DNA of 64,000 bases from Chrysopilus asiliformis (GCA_964034945.1 OZ035961.1:12101001-12165000); one strand, 5' to 3'; shown: positions 1 to 10,824, numbered from the stretch's first letter. Notes: generated by a model not told the origin, from the sequence alone. A program made the numbers and translations.

Positions 1-1220
1 CCAAAAGAAACTCAAATCGAACCAAGATCATTTAAATAAAATAAAAAGCTCTAAATAACGCAAAAAAAAATTTACAGAATAATTCAAATTATCAATATAA
101 TAAAAGCATAAATTAAAAGAAATAAATAAATAAGCAGACCAAACCTAATAAATTAATTCCACATTTACTAAATAAATAAGACAATACGGTATGGCATAAA
201 CCAAACATAAATTGCGCATAAATTCTTAGAGCTCCAAGAATCGTCGATCAGAAAGATAATTGTACGCAAATATTTGGCGGGAAAAAGCTTTAAAAAACGT
301 ATGTGGTATTAATTGTACAATTCCCTTAACAATAAAAAAAATTTTAAATAAAATGAAAACAAAAAAAAAAAACGGTTTGTTAGAATCAAATTGAATTTAA
401 AAAAAAGGAACTTTGAAAAAATGATTAAAGACAACAAAAGTCACTTCAATTGTTTAGTCCCAGCGACGTCCGTTGAGCTTTTGTTCAACATTAGCTGGCA
501 ATCTGAACCGCTCGATCGGTGATTCATTGAACGTTTTTCTGCGAATTCCTCTTTGTTCAAACGATTTGAAAACCTTTCTTTTAATTAGCGAAGATATTGA
601 TGCTTTAAGCGATGTAAGCTATCCCCAGCAAATGCTAGGTGCTTCTTCGATGTTAAAATGTAGATGAAACCCCTTTTCTACTCTTTCTTTCAGCTAATAT
701 ATGTATTCTTGGCGTTTTTATATTTGAATTTATACGAATAAAATAAAACAAAAATCGAAATACGGAATTTTTTATGTTGCGAGGAAAGACCGTCTTAGTT
801 GCTGTGTTAGCGAAGCTTGATTTCGGAGGGATTTAAATACCCAATCCGATACTAAAATTAATAAAATTTTTGCTACTTGCGTGAAAACCTTTGTTCTGGC
901 GGTTTCGCCTGTGACCCCTGGTCCAAACGATGTGTTGTACGGCTGTTAAATTAACTATTATTAACTCACTGCACTAAACTAAGTAATTTTAAATAAAAAC
1001 CTACTCTTTCCTACGCAATTTCACTGGTCACAAGGAAAACTGAACCCTTTTTAGGGCAATTAACTTCTCCGAAGTTTTTCCTTTTAAACACAGCAACTAA
1101 CTAACTCTGCAGAAAATTTGATGACTCAAAAATTCAAATCATGATTGTGCTGAATTATATTCAAATAATCCCCCTCGCGAACAAAGTGACCCCTGTGAAC
1201 AATTTTATGAATCACCAAAA
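1..1220. other. AT-rich non-coding stretch
   Basis: The sequence is A/T-rich with many poly-A and poly-T runs. Only short open frames are present, none of them protein-like. No repeat boundaries, RNA genes or recognisable regulatory sites were seen. Confidence 0.4.
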
Positions 1221-1261
1221 AAAATAAGGATGGGGCTAACACTGTCGAAGCTCAGCTGTCA

Positions 1262-1683
1262 ATGATCGCCGAATATAAACAAAACAACATGGTAAGTTAT
1301 TTGCAATCTCCTTTTCTAAGCTTAATATTTAAATTAGTGCATTTATTTCAGACGCCAGGCTTCACCCACTTTACACGACGTAGAGGATCTGATGGAAACG
1401 TGAGATTTCATCGTCATCAGGTAAGCAACGTTTCAATTTTTCCCCATTTTATTCCACCTATCCTGATGCTTTTTCGCCTTACCTATTTTAGGGCTTCGTA
1501 TATTTGTCGCTGAAGAGAAAGGAACCAACCGCTCCAAATTCGACCAACTTCCAAGGGATATGTCCCACCTCTGTAGAAACGATTATTTCTACAGAGGGAT
1601 TTGGACGGCAGACGGACGGCGATCTCGTTAGGGATCAGGAATTCGACGGACGGATCCACAATGGACAGCTGGACGAAATTTGA
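1262..1683 (+). CDS. candidate three-exon gene, 96-residue product, unassigned
   Basis: The function is not recognised. The model has exon 1 at 1262-1291 (ATG to the tenth codon), intron 1 at 1292-1351, exon 2 at 1352-1420, intron 2 at 1421-1491, and exon 3 at 1492-1683 ending in TGA. Both introns start GTAAG (GTAAGT, GTAAGC) and end in T-rich acceptors (TTTCAG, TTTTAG). They are 60 and 71 bp, a normal size for insects, and both are phase 0. Joining the exons gives one continuous frame of 97 codons including the stop. The product is polar, with an Arg-rich stretch (FTRRRGSDG) in exon 2 and a Gly/Asp-rich C-terminus. No signal peptide or membrane segment is visible. The frame is open upstream to a TGA at 1208-1210, so a 5' exon could be missing. 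Exon 3 contains a 12-bp hairpin. A fragment of a longer gene or a spliced non-coding RNA are alternatives. Confidence 0.4.
1568..1597. repeat. short perfect hairpin
   Basis: The arms CCTCTGTAGAAA and TTTCTACAGAGG are perfectly complementary over 12 bp around a 6-nt loop. The hairpin lies inside exon 3 of the candidate gene at 1262-1683. Confidence 0.8.
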
Positions 1684-2971
1684 GATAAGTGGTAATTTCT
1701 CATCTTATTTCTTAGCTAACCACATTTTGTTTTTCTAGGTGGCTGCAACAGTACATTTGGTAATGATCTGATTTCGTAAATCACGTACCAATGTGTATCG
1801 ATTTTTGGCGAATTCACCACCAAACTATCATATCATGTCAGGGAATCGTTTATTCAATCCGATCGCATTTATGATAAAGGCCGGACAATTGTTTTCTGAA
1901 TATAATTTTTGAGGATGAATTTTTCCCCATCATCCTTTTAAGCGTTAATATCGTTCACGTAGCCATCGTGGTGGGGGAAAGTAGGTTTCTTTTGTCAATC
2001 AATCAGAAACACAATTACATCGCTTTTTCAATAGATTGAAATACAGAAATGCTTGAACGCTTTAATGCTTTATTACTCACCAATCATGTGCACAAATTAA
2101 TGATTCTTGTGAAAATCCTCTGTGAAATTTTTTTTTGGAAGTTCTATGATGTTGACAGAATATTTGAGTAGAATATTTTATGGAACATTGCTCTTTGTAT
2201 CCATTCACCCCTCGCACGATCTGTTCATATTGTTTGAAATGTTTACAAGGTACTTATGTCTGGATGAGGCAAATTACAGTAATTGAAAATTTCAATTTTG
2301 GATGTTCTCGCTTTGATTTTTATCAGAACTGATGGGCCACGATGATTGAATGGTTTTTGGGTATGGAAGAATTTTCGGGACAACGTATATATATAATATA
2401 TAGTAAGTCGGTATTAAAATTTTGTTTGAGGTATTTAAAATATAACAGTTGAACCTGGTTAATATTGACGGGGATTTTCACGAAATAAAAAATAGTAAAA
2501 CTAAATTGAAAAATTACTGGCAAAATTAAATTTTGAGCTTTGATCGAAAATGTTTTGATTCTTTTTAACCTTTTTTTAAAATTTGGTCGACAACTTCTTC
2601 CATATTGATGGAAACTTCTTCATTTTATCGTTTTCATAAGCAGTCAGATTCGCTTTTTTTATCGGTGAAACACTAATGGCGGATTTAATGTGACTTTTAG
2701 TGGCTACTTTTTTTTCAAAATGAATTTTTAATGGAAGTAGTGGGGAATTGGAAAATTTCGAAAAAGGAAGCATCAAGTTTCCGCTCTGAAAATTCAATGT
2801 TGAACTTCATCAGACCAACACTGTGAGAAATCCGAGTCTTAAATTGAAATAGTTTCGCTAAAAATGAAAATATTTTTGATGACCAATAAGCTCCTTCTTA
2901 GTTTTCAGGATAGACATTCGTAAACTGAGGAGGAAACAGTGCTATATTCTGGCATGGAATCGGTCCCATTG
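1684..2971. other. non-coding stretch
   Basis: Nothing firm was found here. A possible 3' acceptor (tttttctag, about 1730-1738) follows the candidate gene at 1262-1683 and could belong to a 3'UTR intron. The rest is AT-rich with short unremarkable open frames. Confidence 0.3.
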
Positions 2972-3071
2972 TTTTAGAAGTGACTCCAATATTATGTAAC
3001 ACTCAGTTCTACAAAAATCTACAAAAATTTGTAGAACTGAGGGTTACATAATATTGGAATCGCTTCTAAAA
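2972..3071. repeat. 100-nt inverted repeat / foldback hairpin
   Basis: Arm 1 (2972-3015) and arm 2 (3028-3071) are 44 nt each and pair with only 3 mismatches around a 12-nt loop. The shape suits a foldback MITE or a hairpin-RNA precursor. Just after it, the sequence GAATCC followed by TAAGTAT or TTAGTAT occurs twice (about 3073-3105). No open frame overlaps it. Confidence 0.85.
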
Positions 3072-4802
3072 ATGAATCCTAAGTATTTGGAACGAATCCT
3101 TAGTATGATCACACAAAAAATACAATACTTTCCCTCTTTGGAAGAGGAAAGTAAAAAAAAACGAATACGACAATTTTCCTGTTGGAATGTTTTTTGAACA
3201 ATTCGGTAACTCTTCCAATTTTTCCCCCATATTTAGCCACTATGCCGTTTTTCCCATAAATACGGGACTTGCATATTCGGGCCAGGAGGGGGAAAAATTA
3301 TTTGTTTTTCTACAAGGTTTAAAAATTTTCTCTCGCGATTTTATTAGCCAGTTTTACTGTAAATTTTTTCTCCCCAAAACTGTTTTCCCCCAACAATATG
3401 ATGCTGCCAATTTTTATTTTTTGGGGGAGAAAATCTGTTTTCCCAACTAATCCTCTTTCGAGATTTCGTTTCAATGTATCCCACTTCAAAGAAATGAATT
3501 TAAGAATTAAAAAAAAAAGAGAAATGGGAAAAAACAGAGAAACATAAGAATTCCTTTTAATATTCGATATTTGTTGAATATTTGATTTTGTGTGAAACCG
3601 ATCTACCAACGATGGTAATATTATTTGAAGTTTAATGTTAATCATGTAATTGAAACCAATTTTCATTTCAATTGGTCGTTGGTCGGTAATTTTCACTTGA
3701 GAGAAAATTGAATTCCATTATGTGTCCAACAGATGTTGGTTACCTCTCCGTGTTGGGTCGTAATATACTCATGGAAACAATTAATGTAGTAACCACCCAT
3801 TTTACCATAATTTTCCACCCTAAACTTGTACATACTCAAAGTAAGCACAGCATCACAACAATAGCTGTGGGTGTATGTTATTTGTACAGGACCATCAGCC
3901 AATTGTTATTTTATAATATCGGAACAAAAGGGAATAGACACGATGGTGTTGTCATAAAGGGACACGATTTTATGGTTCAGCCCTGTGAAATTTTATTTAT
4001 TCGCGATAAATTTTATGCGGTGCCCAAAACGCGCGTCTCAGATATAAATTTGTTGAAAACCACCGAAAAGGTTACCCCCTTCTTCTGTTGGGATTTTCTC
4101 TGGAAACATGTGAGGATTCTATATGTCGGAAATCCTTTGGGGGGGGGGGGGGGGGTTGCACGACATTGGATGGTGGTCGGATCGATACACACATCAAATA
4201 AGTACAAACAAAATGGCTTGGATGGGCACGTTCTCGGGATGCCAAGTACCATTGTTTGAAGGGGCAAGGATTCTATTTTCTTCCTGGCACGAGAGACAAT
4301 ATCGAAACCGTCGTCTTCATCATCCATTCTGGTTTTAGTTGTATGTCCTGGTTCCGATCCTCGACCAGGTGCAAGATTTCCGATACTTAATGGAAAAGGT
4401 ATTGTGCTTCTAAGTACTAGAATTCAATTGGTTTTTATTGAATGATGGAATAAAATGCTTCTGTGCGGAACATTATTATAGAAATAATGCTTGCCGTTGT
4501 TATATGAAGAACTATGAAGAACAGGCAAAACAGACAATGACTTCATGTTATTATGTTAAGGACAGTTAAGCGTTTTTTTTATGCTTCACATTTATGAGAT
4601 TTTAGAAACGTGGTTCCACTTCTCACTTCTTTTGACTTAAGGGAAAAGCGTTTTCTTTCCCCATTCCGGCATTTAATGGTATTGAAATCATAAAGTGTAA
4701 AGCTAATTTTTTAGCTCAAGAATTGTTTAATTTTTTCTGCTTTAAGAACTTGCTAGAAAGTTGGAAAAAGTTAGAAGTATTTTTGTGTTAAAATCAATTA
4801 TC
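3072..4802. other. mostly non-coding stretch with a G17 homopolymer
   Basis: A run of 17 G lies at 4139-4155. A stop-free plus-strand frame of about 180 codons (3708-4259) crosses this run but resembles no family and starts without a nearby ATG, so it is not called as a gene. The remainder is AT-rich with no other support. Confidence 0.4.
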
Positions 4803-4893
4803 GGGTTGTCCATTAAATACGTCACACTTCAAGGGGAAGGGTGATCTGCGGTACTGTGACGGCGGTACTAAATTCCACTAATTGGACAGCCCC
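4803..4893 (+). mobile_element. short MITE-like dispersed repeat, copy 1
   Basis: The copy starts GGGTTGTCCATTAAATACG and ends TTGGACAGCCC, so its ends are inverted copies of GGG(T/C)TGTCCA. It contains the core GTGACGGCGGTACTAAATTC. Related copies lie near 6092, 9606, 15342-15405 (reverse), 48590, 54781 and 59746. The superfamily is not identified. Confidence 0.6.
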
Positions 4894-6091
4894 TGATTAG
4901 TTATTGCAGATTTTACTCGATTTTTTTCAATTTTTTTTTTGCTTAATACATTGAAATCTATATAAGCCGACCCGGAAATCTGTCCGATGGTGGACTAAAC
5001 TTTAAGCAGCCACTAATTTAGCGGTCGTTAATAAAAACCGTGAAATTGCCTGGTTCCGAGCGGATCCGGCTTATACAGGTCTCGCTGTATGAATTTGTTT
5101 GAAAACACGTACTTTAGGATTAAAAGGATTTTGTTTCAAGAACCAAATATGTACGTCAAATGGTATGTAAAATTCCACCTTTATAACAAATAATTTCTGT
5201 TTTCATATTCGCGTTAAAAAAAAATATTGTTTTTTTTTTTTGTGTGATTTTAACGTTTTTTTATTCAAAACACTTCCAATTAACGGTTTTCTAAGCTTAA
5301 TTTGAAAGAAGCTACACCGGATTAAAGTCTTAGCCTAAACGGCACAAAGTTAAGGCAATTTTCATGCTACATATATCAAACACAATCGCAAATAAGATCT
5401 TTTACGGATATTTCAAGGTTTTTGCTCTAATCTTCTGCAAATACTGGTGGACTGTATAAGAGGTGTTGCTCTACAGTCGATGAGAATGTGTTTGTTGATT
5501 CATCTAGGTACCTAATTACTCTCTACGTGTGCTGTTGATTCTTATCTCAAGAAGAACTTGTAGAAAATGCTTAAATTGGGTTGAAGATTTTGGGGAAGGG
5601 AGGAGCGGCATGAGATTTTGTAGGGCAATTGAAAAAGGCAAGACATCTGGATTGATGTGAGCTAATTCTATTCTTACTTTTTATATTTACTCAAATTCTT
5701 TTAAGAACAGGATTGTGAGAATAACCTGTAAGTACGAGGGTTGAAACTGTTCAGCTATATTGATATTAAGAAAAGTGTTTGCGTATTACATTAGCTATCT
5801 TTAGTGCATAAACATATCAACAGAATTAAGACAATCCAATATGCTGCAGAAAAAAAGTATTATTTTTAGCTTACTCTCTAAATATATAAAACAATTTGTG
5901 AGAATCAAGTCAATATTCTACAAATTTCTTTCCCCACCTGTTAAAAAGTTTTGGTAGTGGTCTAAAAATTAAAATATTTTTCATGAAATATGAGATTCGA
6001 AAAACCTTTTTTTGGTGACGGAATTGGTGGACAATCTTTTACATTTTATGGAATGAAAAACGGTAATCCATGTTGTCCAAAATTACGAAAA
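4894..6091. other. non-coding stretch
   Basis: AT-rich sequence with no long open frame, terminal repeats or tRNA-like element recognised. Confidence 0.35.
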
Positions 6092-6180
6092 GGGCTGTTC
6101 ATAAAACACGTCACACATTTAAAGGGGAGGAGGGGATGGTTTGTTAAAATTCCAGTCACTTTCGCATCCCCCAAAAGATA
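6092..6180 (+). mobile_element. dispersed GGGCTGTCCAT-type repeat, copy 2
   Basis: It begins GGGCTGTTCATAAAACACG and continues TCACACATTTAAAGGGGAGG, parallel to the start of the copy at 4803. The right boundary is indistinct. It lies about 130 bp upstream of the pogo-like element. Confidence 0.45.
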
Positions 6181-6804
6181 ATAAATTTCATCAAAATCAG
6201 CTGAGCCGTTTTCAAAATAAAGGGGGGAGGGGTGTCTGAGAGGCGCCCGTCCTGCTTTTACGTGGTAAAAATAGCCTGTGCCTTTAGGGTTAATAGGAAA
6301 TTTTGTAGGGGAAACTGGGGTATTCTGGACCACGGGGAATTGCGGACCAGCGTCATTTTGTTTCCCCTAGTAGTGGTTGGTAGCTGCAAATAACTGTAAT
6401 CAGTTTGCCTCATGTTAAGCTAATTTTCCTAACAGTACTCGACTTGTGTATACGCACTATCACCTCGCTTCGATAGCAAATAGAAAAGTGATACTTCGAA
6501 TTTTTTTTTTCACTTTGTGTTTCGCTTAAATTTAACCACATTTTTCGAGAATCAACTCAAGTAAATATATTGATAATATTCACGGAGCCTTAAGCATTCG
6601 ACACTGACAAAAAATTTTGCATGAAGTTTGCATTGTGTTACTAATAGCTGCCATATTGTAAAAAAGAGCGTTCGGGGAATTGTGGACCACTTTTGTCGGG
6701 GAATTATGGACCACTCAATTCTTGACATTTGACAAGCAAACTTCGTGTATTTGATGCATATAAGTGTTTTTTCATGCAAAAACACAGCATTAGATTTTCG
6801 GCAA

Positions 6805-7197
6805 TCATACTAATACATATATACAAATGAGTTGGTGTCTGTCTGTCTGTCTGTCTGTTCCTCTTTCACGCAAAAACTGCTGAACCGATTGACTTGAAAT
6901 TTGGCACGAGTATCTGTGGTAGTTCTGGTTCCAACATAGGCATACGAAAAAGTAGCGCGAGGGGTGGGGGGAGTAAGGGGAGGGGGTAAAGTGATTTCGA
7001 AACTTAGTTTTCCCTCTATGTTACTCTTTCGCGGGGAAACTACTGAACCGATTGGCCTGAAATTTGGCATAGATGTTCGTCGTCGGTCCAGCCCCAACAT
7101 AGACCCATTAAAAAGTTTTTAAGTTCTTTCCGGTTTTCTTCGTATTTTAAAATTTAGACAAAAAGCTTAACCCGGCAACGACGGGTATACAAGCTAG
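6805..7197 (+). mobile_element. non-autonomous Helitron-like element, copy 1
   Basis: It starts with TC after an A (A|TCATACTAATAC) and ends CTAG before a T. A 5-bp stem (ACCCG 7170-7174, CGGGT 7182-7186) sits 7 nt before CTAG. These are Helitron-type ends, and no target duplication is seen. It contains a GTCT microsatellite and two diverged internal units, each with the words GAACCGATTG and GAAATTTGGCA. Related copies are at 14255-14597 and, reversed, at 39648-40123. It carries no coding capacity. Confidence 0.7.
6961..6986 (+). other. G-quadruplex-capable G-run cluster
   Basis: Four runs of four or more G (G4, G6, G4, G5) occur within 26 nt, separated by 1-5 nt loops. The cluster lies inside the Helitron-like copy. 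A longer version is at about 14402-14457, and C-rich counterparts lie in the reverse copy near 39950-39975. Confidence 0.6.
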
Positions 7198-7203
7198 TTT
7201 CTA

Positions 7204-8030
7204 AATCGGCCGTTTTGACATCGCCAGAGGATGTAAATGACCTTCGTGAGAAGGCTGATATGAAGCGAAAGAGATTGGAGAGAAAAGGTGATAAACCATA
7301 ATCGAAAAAGCAAAAAGATCGTGTCAAATCGAAGACATCACAGAAGAAACAACCATCTTCAACCTATTGTGAGGTGGAAGAATACATCGATTTCTGCATA
7401 ATTTGTAAGAAAAATATGCCAAAAAAAATGAACCGCCGAAATACCATCCATTGCAACCAGGGTTCCCACCCCAAAAGTGAAAAGCGGAGTGTTACTGATC
7501 GAAAAATAGTAGTGTCAGAGGGATTTCAGTAGTGTCAACTTTTTTAACAGTCATTTGGAGTTTCATTGAGACAACACAGTACATTTTTATATTAGTACAA
7601 AAATCACATTTTTTTAAAATTAAAATTAAAGGAAGGAATTAAGTTTTATATGTCCCTTTTGTTCAAGGATTGAGTGCGTTTAGTCAGTAACTTTTTCATA
7701 GGGAATGCCTGAAGTACTTAAATATTTTACATAAAGAGTCTGAATGATTATAAATTACATATTTTTTAATTTTCCCCAGATAAATGAACTTTTCAAATCT
7801 AGAAATTAACTTTCTTTGTAGCACGTTTTTTATAGGGCGAAAATGGTAGTGTTTTGAGTTTTTCAGTAGTGTAAGTAGTGTTAGGTCAAATTATGTCAAA
7901 ATAGTAGTGTAAAACTACGATAGTAGTGTAAACGGGATCCCTGATTGCAACGTGTGCGATCGAGCTGTTCACTTGGGATGCTCCGGAATGACTGCAAGTT
8001 ACTGGACTTGCGAACATTGCGTTTCGGACT
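7204..8030 (+). pseudogene. C-terminal remnant of pogo/Tigger-like transposase with PHD-like zinc finger
   Basis: The first block (7204-7455) reads SAVLTSPEDVNDLREK, a form I associate with the C-terminus of DDE_1 (pogo/Tigger) transposases. It continues through a Lys/Arg-rich stretch with one in-frame TAA to CIICKKN and then IHCN. The second block (7944 to about 8030) supplies CDRAVHLGC and TCEHC. Read across the intervening hAT MITE, the Cys/His pattern is C-x2-C, C-x2-C, H-x2-C, C-x2-C, that of a PHD-type finger. The MITE duplicated the 8 bases ATTGCAAC at the split. The catalytic DDE domain is not recognisable, so this copy is inactive. Confidence 0.6.
7458..7943. mobile_element. hAT-type MITE with TAGTAGTGT subterminal repeats
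   Basis: The element runs from CAGGGTTCCCACC to CGGGATCCCTG and is flanked by a perfect 8-bp duplication, ATTGCAAC (7450-7457 and 7944-7951). Both are hAT hallmarks. At least seven copies of (T)AGTAGTGT cluster near the two ends (about 7507-7540 and 7845-7930), as expected for hAT transposase-binding sites. It is 486 bp with no coding frame. It interrupts the zinc-finger region of the pogo-like remnant. Confidence 0.85.
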
Positions 8031-8368
8031 GATTTTCATTGCAATTTTTCACTTCATTTCACTTTGTCTGTTATATAATAAATATATGAATCAAAAAAAA
8101 AAGTTTGTCTATCACATTTTTCCATTTTTAATCGATTTACAAAGTGGTCCACAATACCCCGAGATTTTTCAAAATCGCAAAAACGCCATTTTTGCGCCAA
8201 CTGATAAAACTTGTATAATTTAATACAATTTGACCGAACTGCTGTGACCCAAAGAGAGGTTATTTATCGTACTACAAATTCAAGCTTTGAAATTTTCAGA
8301 AAAAGTTATTTTTTTACGATTTTTTAGCCAAAATGAAAAAGCGGTCCAGAATACCCCACCCTCCCCTA

Positions 8369-9070
8369 CTTGAAAAACAATCCTCTAAAACAGATATTTA
8401 TACATAAACCACCAAAACAACTGCTGTGTCGTAGCTGTATTTTTATTTCCTGTGGTATTTTTACAGACGGTGAAACCTTATAATCAGGTATTTAATAACG
8501 CATGACTAAATACCAGAAACTAGCAGAGTTGATTTATTCCTTTCATTCCCATTTTAGTAGATATCTCTAAGGTTAATATTAAATGGTAAAGAAATTCAAA
8601 CATTAGAATTCCTTTGACACGAAGCAAACGTTTACAAACGTCTCTCCTGGGTGCACACCGAAATTCAATTAATGTCCTTCCCAGGGCCAACTGAACTAAC
8701 AAAACCAGACCAAAGAACAAACCGAAGAAGTTCTGAAGATTCCCGTAAGACCAAAGGATAGATACCTTTTGCCATTTTCATGTTACCATTCCAAGGATCT
8801 ATTTATATTCCCGTTTTTTTCTTCCATCCCTCACCTTTTCGTATCATAGTTACAGTCTGGTAAAGCGACCCGGCTGCCGACCACCGACAAACTGATGTCG
8901 TCACGGGTGCAGAGATGAAAAAAAGGAGTTCAGTATAAATGAATGGCGAAGGCCAAGACAGTGGAGCATGAAATTTGCATTTGCCTGTCGTGTCGTACAT
9001 AAATTATAATTTTAGTATCGTCTTCAAACAAGACAGCAAATAAATACATAAATGTAAGATGAACGTATGT
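8369..9070. other. non-coding stretch
   Basis: Somewhat less AT-rich than its surroundings. Several short minus-strand frames (8520-8770) overlap one another and none is convincing. No repeat structure was seen. Confidence 0.3.
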
Positions 9071-9388
9071 CTAGTTGGGAGTCGGGACCTCCCAAAGGAA
9101 AAAGCCAGCTTCGTCTTGGACCAAACAAGTTCGCGTCGACGTGAGGTTTTTCACCGGGAATTCTATCGGGGGGACTAGCTTGGCGTGGTACGGAATCGGA
9201 ATGAAGATTAGTTCTAGATCCTGACGGATGATTGAGGTGAACTCGTATGTCAGTTGAATAACATAATAGTGGATGTTGCCCCAAAATTCAGGAGACGGGG
9301 GCGAGTTTAGCAATGTAGGGTGAGGTTCTTTTGAAAGGAAATCGCAATTCGACAACCAAAAGTTTGTTGCTTCAAAATGAATTAACAA
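9071..9388 (-). CDS. candidate coding exon, unassigned
   Basis: This is a stop-free minus-strand frame of 105 codons ending in TAG. Third positions are rich in C (ATC, TTC, GTC, AAC, CAC) although the region around it is AT-rich, and that bias is the main evidence for coding. The middle reads like a globular or extracellular protein, for example IIRQDLELIFIPIPYHAK and a later FFLWEVPTPN terminus. No methionine starts the frame, so if real it is an internal or terminal exon whose splice acceptor lies near 9380-9400. I do not recognise the family. A chance open frame in a GC-richer patch is the alternative; a second minus-strand frame (9024-9284) overlaps it. Confidence 0.3.
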   Translation of the reverse strand: MLIHFEATNFWLSNCDFLSKEPHPTLLNSPPSPEFWGNIHYYVIQLTYEFTSIIRQDLELIFIPIPYHAKLVPPIEFPVKNLTSTRTCLVQDEAGFFLWEVPTPN

Positions 9389-10407
9389 TCTTCTACTAAT
9401 TCGATCTACATATACCGGGTTAGTTGAGAAGTTTCTTTATAATTGTTTTGATCTAAAGACATTTTGGACACCAGCGATTTTCTGTGTCATTGAACAAATT
9501 ACACTAAATCGTACTGAAAGAAGTTATATTTATGTCGTATGCGAACATAATTTTAGGTTTTAGGTTATCAAAAAATCAAAAAAAAATTTCATGCAGTAAA
9601 AAAAATGTCCATAAAATACGTTACGTCAATTTTCGCCATTTCAAGGGCGAGTCTTTCTTCGTCACTTTATTTTTGCTTAGTACTTAGAATTTCCTTTTCC
9701 AACATGCTTTAAATATCATTTCATACGCGAATAGTAAATAATTCCCTCACCACAAGTAGATACATTTCCCTATGTTTTTTTATCCTTTTGGTCTGATGAC
9801 TAACTTAACGAATACCTACAGCATAAGTTGTCGAAATAAATTTCCTTGGATGAAACCTCTGATGCGGTAAACTAAAACCATTCACAAAACTTTCGTCCTT
9901 GACGTTCTTCTGGAGCGTCAGTCATCGCAATGTTGTTGTTTTTATTGTACTCGATCCCGTCTAATGTAGATACATAAGCATATAACGCTTTGATATCCTG
10001 TTTGGTGGTGCACAAAAGATGATGTTGATGAGCCATCACTGGAGAAGGTTATTTATTTTATGGATGACACTAAATCTACATCGCTTCACTCTCGCCTTGA
10101 ATATCATATGAGTGAATGCTAAAAACTCAATAAGTATAAGGGCTTCCTCCATTCATCCGTTTATTCAGCCATACGTACGTGTAGGTATGTAGATCCCATT
10201 CGTATAAGTATTTATGCATTGCCCATCCACCCCAAAAACTAATGTCATCACCGGCGTCACTATATAGTGGCATCGCCATAAGCAGCGACATAAGATCAGA
10301 CATAGCCGCAAAGGAATTTCAGTGGGGGATTTGTTATGTGGGTGCGGCGGCAAGCAAGAGAAAACTCAAGAAAAGCCGAAGATGTTGACGTCAAACAAAG
10401 GGAAAAA
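9389..10407. other. non-coding stretch with one dispersed-repeat fragment
   Basis: At 9606-9640 the words TGTCCATAAAATACGTTACG mark a short fragment of the dispersed GCTGTCCATAAA family. Short overlapping frames on both strands occur at 10296-10511. Otherwise nothing was recognised. Confidence 0.35.
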
Positions 10408-10824
10408 TCAGTTTTGCAAACAAGACGAAGGGAAAACGTTGAAAATGTACAGAATCGGGGGGAATATGGTGGTAGCAGGAGCAGTGATTGTTTTTTTCGG
10501 TTTCTGATCATGAATTTTCTTTATTTTCAACTTGATTGACTCTAACTGGGTGATTCTAGATTCAAATAAAGATCCGTTCTTCGTAAAGCGTACGCCTTTG
10601 AAGACTCCATCCATATGTCGTTTAAATTTATTATGCCTATACTGGTCACAGTTGCCAACATAGACACCAACAAACTTATAGTCAAACAGCCAACCAGCAT
10701 CCATAGACGACATGAGTTTATGGATATGACCGGAACGGATTATGCTGACTATGCATAAGTCATAATTTTTCAACTTCTCCGTTTTGAAGATTTCTGCCAC
10801 TGACAAGTGCCGTTTTGTTGCCAT
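10408..10824 (-). CDS. candidate 138-residue ORF, unassigned
   Basis: The minus-strand ORF runs from ATG at 10824-10822 to a TGA at 10410-10408. Its N-terminus is MATKRHLSVAEIFKTEKLKN. The frame is open about 23 codons further upstream without another ATG. The product is basic, with a mixed hydrophobic middle (DYKFVGVYVGNCDQYRHNKF), a Lys-rich stretch (IKLKIKKIHDQKPKK) and a hydrophobic, Pro-containing tail. Length and amino-acid composition are more protein-like than nearby frames. No domain is recognised and no introns are obvious. Weak competing plus-strand frames (10322-10539) overlap its end. It could be a genuine small gene, an exon or a transposon-derived fragment. Confidence 0.3.
   Translation of the reverse strand: MATKRHLSVAEIFKTEKLKNYDLCIVSIIRSGHIHKLMSSMDAGWLFDYKFVGVYVGNCDQYRHNKFKRHMDGVFKGVRFTKNGSLFESRITQLESIKLKIKKIHDQKPKKTITAPATTIFPPILYIFNVFPSSCLQN

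Larger units (their letters stand above)
6308..8366 (+). mobile_element. pogo/Tigger-like DNA transposon, degraded, with two nested insertions
   Basis: The ends form 24-bp terminal inverted repeats matching at 21 positions. The left end begins GGGGAAACTGGGGTATTCTG and the right end is GGTCCAGAATACCCC followed by ACCCTCCCC. Both are flanked by TA (6306-6307 and 8367-8368), the target duplication of Tc1/mariner/pogo elements. Extra copies of a GGGGAATTNTGGACCAC-type motif near the ends (about 6333, 6674, 6698 and, inverted, 8143) look like transposase-binding sites. The coding remnant (7204-7455 plus 7944-8030) ends in a zinc finger. A Helitron-like element (6805-7197) and a hAT MITE (7458-7943) have inserted into it. 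Assignment to pogo/Tigger rests on the TA target and on the remnant's C-terminal layout. Confidence 0.75.

Noticed and set aside
3708..4259. 183-codon plus-strand open frame
   Set aside because: It opens on a non-ATG codon, crosses a 17-G homopolymer whose length is unlikely to be stable, overlaps open minus-strand frames, and shows no motif.
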